Assembly (NCBI GenBank): GCA_007570785.1
Contig: ML664174.1
Location: 4,088,828 to 4,152,827 of the forward strand
Reading direction: 5' to 3'
Length of the DNA: 64,000 nucleotides
Source: Antilocapra americana
Taxonomy: Eukaryota > Chordata > Mammalia > Artiodactyla > Antilocapridae
Shown: piece by piece, positions 1 through 10,973 of the stretch
Layout of the letters: every line of letters begins with the position of its first letter
Numbering within the stretch: position 1 is the first letter of the stretch
Notes under the pieces: model-generated
The model's input: the letters and a program-made list of their open reading frames with translations, nothing else
Told to the model about the DNA's origin: nothing
Databases searched by the model: none
Program-made: the position numbers and the translations under genes

Positions 1-240
1 ACTCTCGAAATATATTTTACAATTCTGACCACCTTTCACCATACCCCTTATCACCTCCCGTGCCTAATCAGCTGTTATCTGGTGCCAGAATTATTGAAGA
101 GCCTCCTCGTCTCACATCCCTGCCCTTGTTTCTGCAGCCCATTGTGAACTTAGAAGCCTGAGTGTTACTGTTAAGTAAGTCAGATCATGCCTCTCCTCTG
201 CTCAACACTCTTCAAGGGCTCCCATTTCATTCAAAGTGTC
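1..240 (+). mobile_element. L2 LINE fragment (5' piece)
   Basis: The text around 185-235 resembles the L2 3' region (ATCATGCCTCTCCTCTGCTC and following). The same element resumes at about 715, so it appears split by a foreign insert. Confidence 0.55.
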
Positions 241-712
241 GACTTAAAGAAAAACATGCAACATAAGAAGTTTAAGTTTTATTCAGGGACTTACTGAGGA
301 CTATGGCCCAGGAGACAGTCTGAGAAACAGCTCCAAAGTAGGGGAGGAGTCTAGGGGCTAGGGAATGCATGCAGTCAAGCATCCCTCTTGGTAAAAGATG
401 GTTGCTGGTCACCAAGAACGGATATCTCAAGTTAATGATTTTAGTGCTTTTCTGGTTATGGATGATACAAGCATCAAGGCTCAGGGAAATTCTTCCTGAG
501 ACATGCATCTACTACCCAGTGGTCCATTTATCCAAAGCACAAGTGCCTCATCCTGTTTTGCATCCTGAATTCCTCTCATGGTACACTGTGTGTGGGGGTG
601 ACTGCCAGGGGTTTCGACTTCACCCTTGTAGAACTGGGTGATGAGGAACGCTTTTGGTTCTTCTTTGCTTTGCTCAGAAAAGTAAACTCAAAGTCCTCCT
701 TTGACTGGGAAG
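241..712. mobile_element. Unidentified about 475-bp insert inside the L2
   Basis: This stretch does not fit the L2 that flanks it on both sides. AAGTG occurs at 234-238 and again at 710-714, a possible 5-bp target duplication. It could be a ruminant solo LTR, but I do not recognise the family with confidence. No gene seen. Confidence 0.3.
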
Positions 713-714
713 TG

Positions 715-1215
715 CACATGATCTGGCCCATTACTGCTCCAGCCTCTTGTTACCTTGGAATTCTCATACCCAGTAGGTTAGTCTCCTTGATCTTTTCTTT
801 GATATACAAGCCCGTTCTTGCATTAGGGCCTTTGCACTGCTGTTTCCTTTACCTGAATGCTCTTTCTCTATATCTGTATGGCTGGCTTCCTTAATTTCTT
901 CAGATTTTTATTTCAAAAGTCAACCTTGTTAAAGAGGCCTTCTCTGGTCACCCTGAAATATAACCTCATCGAACATTTTTATTTCCCTCTCTCTCCTTCC
1001 CCTGAATTTCCCCCTTCCTAACTTTGACACTCCTATAATATTATATTACATATTTTACTTGCTTATCTTATTTGCTCTCTCTCCTATTAGAAGGTGAGAT
1101 TTATGAAGGAACTTTTGTCTATTTTTTGTTCACTATTGTATCTCTAGTGCCTTGAACAGTGCCTGCCATATAGTAGACACAAATGTAAATATTTGATGAG
1201 TGAATGAAAATAAGG
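715..1215 (+). mobile_element. L2 LINE 3' end
   Basis: Shows the typical L2 tail: GGGCCTTTGCACTGCTGTTTCC-like block at about 827, a 'protein-poor' pyrimidine stretch, then AACAGTGCCTGCCATATAGTAG and a TGAATGAA end. Confidence 0.75.
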
Positions 1216-1228
1216 GACACAGAATTAG

Positions 1229-2410
1229 CTGCTTAGTTCAGTTCAGTTGCTCAGTTGTGTCCGAATCTTTGCGACCCCAAGACTGCAGCATGCCAGGCCT
1301 CCCTGTCCATCACCAACTCCCAGAGTTTATTCAAACTCATGTCCATTGAGTTGGTGATGCCATCCAACCATCTCATCCTCTGTCATCCCCTCCTCCTCCT
1401 GCCTTCAATCTTTCCCAGCATCAGGGTCTTTTCAAATGAGTCAGTTCTTTGCTTTAGGTGGCCAAAGTATTGGAGTTTCAGCTACAACATCAGTTCTTCC
1501 AATGAATAGTCAGGACTGATTACCATTAGGATGGACTGGTTGGATCTCCTTGCAGTCCAAGGGACTCTCAAGAATCTTCTCCAATGCCACAGTCCAAAAG
1601 CATCAATTCTTCAGCACTCAGCTTTCTTTACAGTCCAACTCTCACATACATACATGACTACTGGAAAAACCATAGCCTTGACTAGATGGACCTTTGTTGG
1701 CAAAGTAATGTCTCTGCTTTTTAATATACTGTCTAGGTTGGTCATAACTTTTCTTCCAAGGAGTAAGTGTCTTTTAATTTCATGGCTGCAGTCACCATCT
1801 ACAGTGATTTTGGAGCACACAAAAATAAAGTCAGCCATATTTCCACTGTTTCCTCATCTATTTGCCATGAAGTGATGGGACCAGATGCCATGATCTTAGT
1901 TTTCTGAATGTTGAGCTTTAAGCCAACTTTTTCACTCTCCTCTTTCACTTTCATCAAGAGGCTCTTTAGTTCCTCTTCACTTTCAGCCATAAGGGTGGTG
2001 TCATCTGCATATCTGAAGTTATTGATATTTCTCCCTGCAATCTTGTTTCCAGCTTGTGCTTCACCCAGCCCAGCATTTCAAATGATGCACTCTGCATATA
2101 AGTTAAATAAGCAGGGTGACAATACAGCCTTGATTTCCTATTTGGAACCAGTCTGTTGTTCCATGTCCAGTTCTAACTGTTGCTTTCTGACCTGCATACA
2201 GATTTCTTAAGAGGCAGGTCAGATGATCTGGTATTCCCATCTCTTTCAGAATTTTCCACAGTTTATTGTGATCCACACAGTCAAAGGCTTTGGCATAGTC
2301 AATAAAGCAGAAATAGATGTTTTCCTGGAACTCTCTTGCATTTTTTAAAAAATCCAATGGATGTTGGCAATTTGATCTCTGGTTCCTCTGCCTTTTCTAA
2401 AACCATTATC
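1229..2410 (-). mobile_element. BovB LINE, 5'-truncated, minus orientation
   Basis: Read on the minus strand it shows the BovB reverse-transcriptase segment (FIDYAKAFDCVDHNKLW near 2290) and runs to the BovB 3' end at about 1229 (GTTCAGTTCAGTTGCTCAG on the plus strand). Frames are broken; it is a relic. It abuts a second, oppositely oriented BovB. Confidence 0.9.
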
Positions 2411-2435
2411 TGTAGACCTTTATCAAGTCATTTGT

Positions 2436-3155
2436 CTAAAAAGCCTCTTGAGGAGGGTAAAGAGGAGTGAAAAAGCTGGCTTGAAACACAACATTAAAAA
2501 AACTGAGATCATGGCATCTGGTCTCATCACTTCATGGCAAATAGAAGGTGAAAAAGTGGAAGTAGTGACAGATCTTATTTTCTTGGGCTCCAAAATCACT
2601 GTGGACGGTGACTGCGGTCATGAAATTAAGACACTTGCTCTTTGGGGAAAAAGGCTATGACAAAATTAGACAGCATATTACAAAGCAGAGATATCACTTT
2701 GCTGACAAAGGTACATCTAGTCAAAAGTATGATTTTTCCAGTAGTTATGTATGGATGTGAGAGTTGGATCTTAAAGAAGATTGAGAGCCAAAGAACTGAT
2801 GCTTTCTAACTGTGGTGCTAGAGAAGACTCTTGAGAATTCCTTGGACTGCAAGATCATCAAACCAGTCAATCCTAAAGGAAATCAATCCTGAATATTCAT
2901 CAGAAGGACTGATGATGAAGCTGAAACTCTAACACTTTGGCCACTTGATGTGAAGAGCCAACTCATTGGAAAAGACCCTGATGCTGGGAGATTGAAGGCA
3001 AAAAGAGACGGAGGCGGCAGAGGATGAGATGGTTAGACAGCATCATCAACTCAATGGACATGACTCTGAGCAAACTCAGGGAGATGGTAAAGGACAAGGA
3101 GCCTGGTGTGCTGCAGTCCGTCGGGTTGCATTCAGACACGACTTAGCGATTGAAC
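2436..3155 (+). mobile_element. BovB LINE 3' fragment, plus orientation
   Basis: Starts within the BovB ORF (KKTEIMASGLITSWQ at about 2495) and runs to the degenerate 3' end ACGACTTAGCGATTGAAC near 3155. Frames are broken. Together with the preceding minus copy it makes an inverted pair. Confidence 0.88.
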
Positions 3156-3900
3156 AGGCTTGAGTTTTCTTGGATGTAAAATTGAGTTACTGCACTAGAT
3201 GACACTAAGTTCCCTGCAACTGACTTGCAGCCAGTCCCTGAGTGAATTTGAAGTAAAAGCAGTTGTATGGCAAGAGAGGGCAGAAGAACGTCTGACTATT
3301 TGGGTTCAAGCCCCAGTGATATCCATGGTCTAGGTTTTCGTTTTCATAACAACATTTGAAGAGGCCCTATCCATGGATCATGACGCTTACTTACAGCTGT
3401 TAAAGTTTAAAACTATAAAAAAAGTTTTTAAAGTTTAAAACTATAAAAAAAAAAAAAAAAGAGCGAGCGAGAAAAGGCTGCCATACTCCTCAATACCACA
3501 CAGTGGCGATGTTGTCCACCAAGCTCTCCAGCATTGAGGCACCTTGTCTGCAACCAAAACAGCTCCCACTCTCATGAAATCTACTTTTCAACAACTGAGA
3601 GAGTAGCTTATTCATCAGATCTTGCTGGTTTATTTAAATAACAAATATACAAAATTTTTTTAATTGATCATTTTCTGATAAAAAGACATTAACCTCCAAA
3701 GCAAAACAGTGAGCTGAATTTTCAGCTGAGTCTTGGTCACTACTTTGAAAAGTTGAGGAATAAAAGAAGTCTATACCAGTGATAGACCAGTAAGGCCACA
3801 CAGCTAAGCTAAATTAGTTCTGTAATACCTAGTCACATATCTGTCTGTGTATAACCAAGAATGTTTCCTCCAGGAGGTGGAAAAGATAGGTAAAGAGAGA
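3156..3900. other. Intergenic stretch, no gene; A-rich tract
   Basis: No coding signal. A 20-base unit TAAAGTTTAAAACTATAAAA occurs at 3401 and again at 3429, followed by a 16-A run and GAGCGAGCGAG. The remainder is unremarkable A+T-rich sequence. Confidence 0.6.
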
Positions 3901-3902
3901 CA

Positions 3903-4024
3903 GTGAAGTCACTCAGTTGTGTCTGCCTCTTTGCGACATCATGGACCATAGCCTGTCAGGCTCCTCCATCTGTGGGATTTCCAGGCAAGAATACTGGAGT
4001 GAGTTGCCATTTCCTTCTCAGCAA
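3903..4024 (-). mobile_element. Bov-tA SINE fragment
   Basis: Minus-strand match to the Bov-tA body (GCAAGAATACTGGAGTGAGT on the plus strand) with the CACTCAGTTGTGTC 3' part on the left. Confidence 0.85.
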
Positions 4025-4067
4025 TGGACTTATTCTAGGAAAGTTTTGTTTGCTTGGAAGAGTCATT

Positions 4068-4356
4068 CAGTTCAGTTCAGTCGCTCAGTTGTGTCCGACT
4101 CTTTGTGACCCCATAAACCACAGCACGCCAGGCCTCCCTGTCCATCACCAACTCCCGGAGTCTACCCAAACCCATGTCCATTGAGTTGGTGATGCCATTC
4201 AACCATCTCATCCTCTGTTGACACCTTCTCCTCCTGCCCTCAATCTTGCTCAGCATCAGAGTCTTTTCCAATGAGTCAGCTCTTTGCATCAGGTGGCCAA
4301 AGTATTGGAGTTTCAGCTTCAATGTCAGTCCTTCCAACAAACACCCAGGTCTGATC
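4068..4356 (-). mobile_element. BovB 3' fragment with perfect target duplication
   Basis: A 289-bp, 5'-truncated BovB tail in minus orientation. It is flanked by a perfect 13-bp direct repeat, TGGAAGAGTCATT, at 4055-4067 and 4357-4369, which fixes both edges and shows a clean retrotransposition event. Confidence 0.93.
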
Positions 4357-4369
4357 TGGAAGAGTCATT

Positions 4370-5575
4370 AAAGGCTTATAAATAAGAAAAGATTGTGAAC
4401 AGTGATGGCATACACAGTATGCCTTCAATTCATAGTAGCCTTTATCATTACTGTTATTAACGTAATTATTTTTGTTATTCTCAGGGTCTATTTTTTTCCC
4501 CTGCTCTACCATCTCTCCAACTAGCAACAATGTTTTCAGCTTGAAATCTATTTCATTATTCCTTAAAAATATTCTTGGTTCTTTATTTTAACTGTAATCT
4601 AATTACAATTGTATTGCATGGTTTATTTTAGCTATATGGAAAATAAAAGTAAAATGAAGGTAATACAAATGACCTATACTCCACCACTCAGCTAGGAAAT
4701 AATCAATAATAAAATTCTGGAACTATGCTTAACACACACAGACACATTTGTGATCAAATTTTATGAAGGATTCTTCACTATATTCCCATTTATTGTTATA
4801 CTATGCACATTTTCACATCCTTAATAGTGTTCATAATTATTAGTTACAAAGTACTTTTCTCATTAGAAAATCAGTACATTTTCATGTAGAAAATAGTGAA
4901 AAGTACAGGACAAAGAAAAAAATAATCACTCTTAACCCCATCATCTAGACTGAAGATAATTGTTCACATTTTGTGATATTTCTTTCAATAATGTTAATGT
5001 AAATATATGTCCCATAGAATTAGAGATATATGTTCTTGATTTATCCAATTTATTGGATAAATTTTTTTTCTTGATTTATGTAATTTACTTGTAAATTATT
5101 TTAAGATTACGACAGATAGTTTTCTTTTTTCTCTTTCCACTTGTGTGATCATTTTCCCAGTCATTACATGTTCTTCAAAGACCCCAATGGTATGGATAAT
5201 TTTCCCTTTATTCTCTTTTGATGGAATCTATTTGGGGTCCCTGACTAAAAGGCTTAACGGAAGTCCTTACAGACCCAGCATGGTTGTAAGAGGTGTAATT
5301 TCATAGAGAGGTGTCCCACAGGGCTAGCTCTGCCACAAGGCTGAACGAAGCAGAAATACTGCTTATCTTTATTCCTTGATTAAAAGACTCTAATCATTGT
5401 TAAAATGCAGCTAGTCTGCAGAGACAAGATATTCTAAATAGCTGCCATAGTACATTCGTTTTCTGAACTGAAGTTTTCATAGGAGATGGGAGGGAGAAGA
5501 AAAGAGGGAAGATTTCTCACCATTCTGATGTTTCAAACTCTCAGAAGACAGGAATTAAAATACTACTGATTGCAA
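4370..5575. other. Intergenic A+T-rich stretch, no gene
   Basis: No open frame with coding character and no repeat I can name with confidence; probably decayed interspersed repeats. Confidence 0.5.
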
Positions 5576-5584
5576 CAGAACAGT

Positions 5585-5745
5585 TACAATTTATTGAGCA
5601 CCTATATGTATTAGGTACTTCAAGGAGGGCTCCTGACTTCACCTATTTCTCACAATAATGTTCTTTTACAACAAATGAAGCGGAGACTCAGAGGTATGAA
5701 GTGCCTGGTTCACGACAGTGCTTTGGACTTGAGTGTTTGGTTCCA
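5585..5745 (-). mobile_element. MIR SINE (decayed)
   Basis: TTTATTGAGCACCTATATGTATTAGG followed by ACAAATGAAGCGGAGACTCAGAGG is the MIR tail and core in reverse orientation, strongly diverged. Confidence 0.6.
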
Positions 5746-5945
5746 ACTTCTAGTCTGTCAACCCCACCACACAGTGTCCCAAAACATTTATTGAACGTCA
5801 TATGACTGCAAACAGGGTTTATGAATCGGGAACTAGCGCTCCTCTCCTGAAATGGTGTAACGTGAGACGTAAGGGGTTGGCTGACTCTTGGAAAAGCTTA
5901 AGGGATTGGCCTCAGGGATTTTAGCACCAAAGTATGCATATTTTT

Positions 5946-6225
5946 CTTTTTTAATTAACTTTTATTGAAGTATAGTTAGTTTCTGCTGTACAGAAAAGTG
6001 AACCAGTTATCCATATACCCACTCTTTTTTAGAGTCTCTCAATCATTACAGAATATTGAGTAGTGTTCCCTATGCTATACAGCAGGCTCTTATTATCTAT
6101 TTTATGTACAGTAGTGTATATATGTCAGTCCCAATCTCCCAGTTTATCCCTCCCCCCTTTACCCTTTGTAACTATATGCATGTTTTCTGTATCTGTGACT
6201 ATTCTGTTTTGTAAATTAATAGTTT
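5946..6225 (-). mobile_element. L1 3' UTR fragment
   Basis: Begins TTAATTAACTTTTATTGAAG and includes CCCTATGCTATACAGCAGG and the CAGTTTATCCCTCCCC block, the usual artiodactyl L1 3' UTR read in reverse. Confidence 0.8.
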
Positions 6226-6283
6226 TAAAAAACACTTTCCAGAAGACCTGAAGAGAGGGTGATATTCATTTATCAAATTGAGC

Positions 6284-6408
6284 TTTAGGCTCAAATAATA
6301 GTAACTGATATTATAGTTTTATTTATTTATTTAGGCTCAATTATCAATAAAATAAATAAACTTTATTTATTTAGGCTCAAATAATAATAATTATTATTAA
6401 CTATTATT
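6284..6408. repeat. Three TTTAGGCTCAA copies within (TTTA)n/(TAA)n tract
   Basis: The 11-mer TTTAGGCTCAA occurs at 6284, 6330 and 6370, separated by TTTA- and TAA-type simple sequence, directly before the BovB junction at about 6410. Confidence 0.8.
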
Positions 6409-6409
6409 A

Positions 6410-6990
6410 TTTTGGGGCTCCAAAGTCATGGCAGATGGAGATTGCAGCCATGAAATTAAAAGACACTTGCTCATTGTAAGAAAAGCTATGACCAACCCAG
6501 ACAGCATGTTAAAAAGCAGAGACATTACTTTGCCAAAAAAAGTCTGTCTAGTCAAAGCTATGGTAGTCATGTATGGATGTGAGAGTTGGACTATAAAGAA
6601 TGTTAAGCACCAAAGAACTGATGCTTTTGAACTGTGGTGTTGAAGAAGACTCTTGAGAGTCCCTTGGATAGCAAGAAGACCAAACCAGTCAATCTTAAAG
6701 GAAATGAGTCCTGAATGTTCATTGGAAGGACTGTTGCTGAAGCTGAAACTCCAATACTTTAGCCACCTGATGCGAAGAACTGACTCAATGGAAAAGACTC
6801 TGATGCTGGGAAAGATTGAAGGCAGGAGGAGAAGGGGACGACAGAGGGTAAGATAGTTCTATGGCCTCACTGACTTGATGGACATGAGTTTGCACGAGCT
6901 CCAGGAGTTGGTGATGGACAGGGAAGCCTGGCGTGCTACAGTCCATGGGGTCTCAAAGAGTCGGAAATGACTGAGCAACTGAACTGAATA
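6410..6990 (+). mobile_element. BovB LINE 3' fragment
   Basis: Begins at the TTTTGGGGCTCCAAA point of BovB and ends GACTGAGCAACTGAACTGAA. Two short open frames (6428-6643, 6653-6856) are fragments of BovB ORF2 separated by a stop. Confidence 0.9.
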
Positions 6991-7009
6991 ATAACTACTA
7001 CTACTATTT

Positions 7010-7170
7010 GACAACTCTGTATTAAGCACATAATATACATCCTGTCATTTAATCATTCCAGGAGCCCAATGAGCTAGTATTATCTCTAACTTCCAGACGA
7101 GGGATCCGGGGGGACCGTGGGTTAACTTGCCTAATGGCAAACAATGAGTATGGATTCTGATTCAGTCAAA
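7010..7170 (-). mobile_element. MIR SINE (decayed)
   Basis: TATTAAGCACATAATATACATCCTG ... AACTTGCCTAATGGC matches the reverse MIR tail and core, diverged. Confidence 0.5.
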
Positions 7171-7217
7171 ATCCAAGGCCCCCAAATTTAATCATCAGTC
7201 TGTGATACTTGTTTGTT

Positions 7218-7298
7218 TTTTATCCCTCCCCACCTTCCTAACTTCCTTCTCTCCTCCTTTCTCTCTTTTCTTTCCTTTTTCCTTCCTTCTTTTGTTTT
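7218..7298. repeat. Pyrimidine-rich low-complexity tract
   Basis: An uninterrupted run of almost only C and T on the plus strand, mixing CTTC and TTTC units. Confidence 0.75.
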
Positions 7299-7462
7299 TT
7301 TGAAGGGAAAGGCCTCGTTCAACTCCCAGTCAAGAAGTCTCTGTGGTTTCCTAGGGTGACGTTAATTAATTTCTTCCCTTGAGTGTTTCTGTGGGGGATG
7401 GACAGAGGAAAGAAGAAAATGAATATGCTAACTATCTGGATGCTAAGCATACTAAGAACTCT

Positions 7463-7678
7463 TGTGTGCTAAGTTGCTTCAGTCATGTCCAACTCTGTGA
7501 TCCCATGGCCTATAGCCCGCAGGCTCCTCTGTCCATGGGATTCCAGGCAAGAATACTGGAGTGGGTTGCCATGCCCTCCTCCAGGGGATCTTCCTGACTT
7601 AGGGATCAAACCCATGTCTCTTATATCTCCTAGATTTGCAGGCCAGGTTCTTTACCCACTGAGCCACCTGGGAAGCCC
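7463..7678 (-). mobile_element. Bov-tA SINE, near full length
   Basis: Minus orientation: GTGTGCTAAGTTGCTTCAGTC at the left (3') end and CTGAGCCACCTGGGAAGCCC at the right (5', tRNA-like) end. Confidence 0.92.
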
Positions 7679-8094
7679 TCCAAGGCTATTTCTGTCCATT
7701 GCATTGATTTCCATTTTCAGGATTCCTAGTCTCCACTAATTAAGCTGTATACACCCTTCGATGCCCAACTTAAGTACCTCCTTATCCATGTGTCATCTAT
7801 TCTCATCCTCAGAGATGGCAACATTTGATCACCTCCCAGCCCTGTGTAAAAGTGTTCAGAGTTAACCTTTTGTCTGCTTAACCAAACCCAGACTTTTTCC
7901 TCAGTCTGGTATTCAAGTCAGTCATTCAGTCAGAAACACGGGCTGAGAGCCAGTTACGTGCCAGATACACTCGAGATGCTCAGACAACTGTGGAGAACCA
8001 GCATAGCTGCTGCCCTCATAGTGAACAAGCTAGATGGTAAACAATTACAAATAATGAATTAAATACTTACTCCTCTGAATCAAGTAATTACAAG

Positions 8095-8410
8095 GCCCTC
8101 AACAAATCTGGTCTCAACCCATCTTTTCAGAGTTCTTTCTCATCCTTTCACTCCATCCCTGGGCTTACACAGGCTTCCCCACCTCTGTGGCTGGGCCCAT
8201 GCTCACCCTCCCCTCCTGAATGCAGGCTCGTCCCTGTTCCCCACATCCATCTCCAGGACCGGCTTTAGTTCTGCCTCTTCCATAAAACCTAACTAGACAA
8301 CCTCTGCTAGACAGCTTTAGCCTGAAGGATCTTCCCTCATTAGAATTCCTAGCACTTATCCATTCAACAAATATTTACTGAATGACTTCTTGAAATGTTT
8401 GATGAATGAA
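8095..8410 (+). mobile_element. Possible L2-type relic
   Basis: CCTAGCACTTATCCATTCAACAAATATTTACTGAATGA resembles an L2 3' end; the preceding sequence is too decayed to be sure. Confidence 0.35.
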
Positions 8411-9035
8411 AGACTCTTCGTGAGGTTCTAAACACATGCTATGGTATCCAAGATTTAAGTTATGTGGGGAATTAGACTTTTCCTACTGAGACAGATCCCA
8501 AGGTGTTTTTTTTTTTTTCTTCTTCTCTTCTGGGTAGGGGAAGAGTTGAGATAAAAACTGTATGGTAAAACATACAATATCAAGCAAAATGACAATAAAA
8601 ATTGCCCATACTCATAATTCTATCTCTTTCATAATTGAAAAAGATCACCATGATGATTATTCTCTATATCTTTTTATGTTTTTTTTTTCTGTTTGTTTCT
8701 CTCTGTTAATACCATTTTGGAAAATTCCTTCTTCCTCCAAATTAAATTTTTATCAAGAAGATCTTTTTTCTTGTGTTTTTAAAAAATACAAAATGCCTGT
8801 ACCCCCTCCCTCCTTCCTCTCTTCTGCTTAGGAGTGGCATAATTTTAATTTGAACAAAATTTAGAGAATTTATACAAAGACTCATCCATATATCTTCTCC
8901 AGTTCACTGATTCTATGTACAAGAAGAATCCGAACACTGTTTTAGGGCATTTACTCAAAAGTCTTTTCTCAAGACCTACTCCAGTTGATCTTTAGACCAC
9001 ACTCTACCCTCCCTTCTTCAAGACCTGAAATGGGT

Positions 9036-9142
9036 GGTGGTTGTTTTTTAGTCCCTCAGTCATGTCTGACTCTTTGCAACCCCATGGACTGCAGCCTGCC
9101 AGTCTCCTGTCCAAGGGATTTCCCAGGCAAGAATACTGGCAT
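9036..9142 (-). mobile_element. Bov-tA SINE fragment
   Basis: GTCATGTCTGACTCTTTGC through CAGGCAAGAATACTGG, 5' (tRNA-like) part missing. Confidence 0.82.
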
Positions 9143-10299
9143 ACAGTGTAGGCACACTCATGTGCAAACCACAAAATCTCAGGTTTGTAAGATGACAGAT
9201 CTTCTAGATCACCCCTTCCCTTTAAGGATGAGCAGAAGGTTTAGTACTTGCCCAACATCTTGCAGCTGGTGGTAGCAAAGCTGGTTATCTTTTCAAATTG
9301 CCTCACTGTCTTCAGTTTGTCTAAGGATTAACTCCAAACTGAAATTAAACAACAACAAAAACAGTGAAGCACTAAACTTGCCAAGTAAATCAGACCCATT
9401 CCTACCACGGAAGGGGAAAACTTTAGCAAAGATTAGGCAGGACCTCTCAGCATGGTATTTTGAAAAGTCACTAAATCTTCTCATTGAAAATTTATATTGC
9501 TGTGAAAGAATGTAAGCACAGAAGAAATGTTCGGGCCACCTATCTCTTTCTTAAGGTTTGAAAAGTGGAGGATAACAAGAAGATAGATGGAAAGTCTGCC
9601 TTGCTCATGAACTGCAGTATCGTTTTGTGTGTATATTCAGCTTTGGTTCTTAATCTGATTGTTAACAGAGGTTACCGCGATCCAAGGTGCAATTCCCCCA
9701 GGTGAAAGAAATTCAAGATTTGTAGAAAAATGGAGTCTCTTCAGAGAGACCAAGCCCACTTCACCGACAGCTTTCCTACCCTAAGTTTGAGCCCCAATAA
9801 AGTGCTCTCTCTCTCTTGTCTGAATTCTAAAAATCGATGATATTGGACTCTCTTCCTACAAGAAACCAAGGAAGGGCAAGCTGTATGCAGTCCTCATAAA
9901 GGGCAAGAACTGTAGTTTTAAGAGTTCTAAAGAGTATTCCAGTGGGCCTGAAGGCCTTAATAGACGAAAGGTTACGGATGGAGTAAGGGTGCAATTCAGT
10001 CGGAAGGGAGTCGAAGCTGATCCGACCTGGTAGGGACTGGGGTAGAGGCATATCCAAGAGAAGGGAGAATCCAACTGTAAGGAGCTGGAGAAGAAAGAGC
10101 TCTCCCAGAGGGCGCTACCCAGCTCGCCTCTCCTCCGCTCACTCTCAAAAGCTCACTTTAAGATCAAGAACACAGGTGGTGCCCAACGGGAGTCCCTACG
10201 CCTTCTCAGCAAACAAAGGGAGCGGTCTCCTTCAGCCTTTTTGGTCTGAATGAGGAAGGCTCGGCTTTACCTTTGCGGAACCACCCATCCTTTCTCAGG
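9143..10299. other. Upstream region before the promoter, no gene
   Basis: No named repeat and no convincing coding frame. AATAAA occurs at about 9797 but without a gene to its left. Sequence becomes G+C-richer towards the CpG island; a candidate CTCF site lies at its right end. Confidence 0.55.
10102..10116 (+). promoter_or_regulatory. Candidate CTCF site upstream of the promoter
   Basis: The last ten bases, AGAGGGCGCT (10107-10116), fit the core of the CTCF consensus; the whole 15-mer matches at 13 of 15 positions by eye. It sits about 200 bp upstream of the first CCAAT box, a usual position for a promoter-proximal CTCF site. Inference only. Confidence 0.4.
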
Positions 10300-10693
10300 C
10301 GCCCAATGAAGCCGCAGCCTCTTCCTTGAACACTCCCAGGAAACGGACAGGTAGCTCAGACCAATGGTTGGAGCTGCGGCGGGCCAATGGGAGAGAGAAA
10401 TGGGTCATCCTGAGGTTTGAGAAAGAGGAGCCCGCACAGCGAGCGGGGCGGGGACAGGGGGACCCGTGATGTAGGAGCAGGGTGGGTGGAGAGGGGCGGG
10501 GTGGATGGCTGGCGGGGGCCGGTGGCGGCCAATGGGAAGGCAGGGTAGCCGGGGGGCGGGCCCGGGAGCAGAGAGGCCCCGCCCCCTCTGGTCCGCAGGG
10601 CTGGGGTGGAGCCAGGTCCGCGTCAGGTGGTCCAGGGCGTGCTGGCGGCGCAGGGGGCGGGGCGCAGCGCGGATCCGGGAGCGGCGGCCGGCT

Positions 10694-10714
10694 GGCGGCG
10701 GCGGCGGCGGCGGC
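10694..10714 (+). repeat. (GGC)7 triplet repeat in the probable 5' UTR
   Basis: Seven uninterrupted GGC units about 330 bp upstream of the start codon. Short CGG repeats are common in CpG-island 5' UTRs; this length is modest. Confidence 0.85.
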
Positions 10715-10822
10715 GGGCAGCTGCTGGCACCGGCTGCGCGAGCAGGTTACCCGCGGCGGAGGTAGCTAGGCCGCCCCAGGGGGGCGATCGCGAAGGCTAG
10801 GGCTCCGGCCCGCCGCGCCCCG

Positions 10823-10834
10823 ATGCTGCGGTGA
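10823..10834 (+). other. Four-codon minimal uORF (MLR-stop)
   Basis: ATG CTG CGG TGA about 210 bases upstream of the MAP3K9 start. The same bases carry a good 5' splice-site match, GTGAGC from 10831, so an alternative 5' UTR exon end is possible. Both uses are inference. Confidence 0.35.
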
Positions 10835-10973
10835 GCACTCGAGCTCCGCGCACTTGTCGCCGCGCCCGGCCGGCCCCAGCCCCGAGCGATCCGGCGCTCC
10901 CCGCCCCGCCAGCCCCGGCCCTACCTGAGGCCGCCGTCGGGGGAGGGGTGTCCCCCCAGCTCTGCGGAGCCGC

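Noticed and set aside
9790..9815. AATAAA near CTCTCTCTCTCTTG as a retroviral poly-A region
   Set aside because: No LTR edges, primer site or viral coding sequence nearby.
10482..10800. Overlapping Gly/Arg/Ala-rich ORFs in the promoter
   Set aside because: Low-complexity products of the CpG island, starting at non-ATG or weakly placed codons; no domain.
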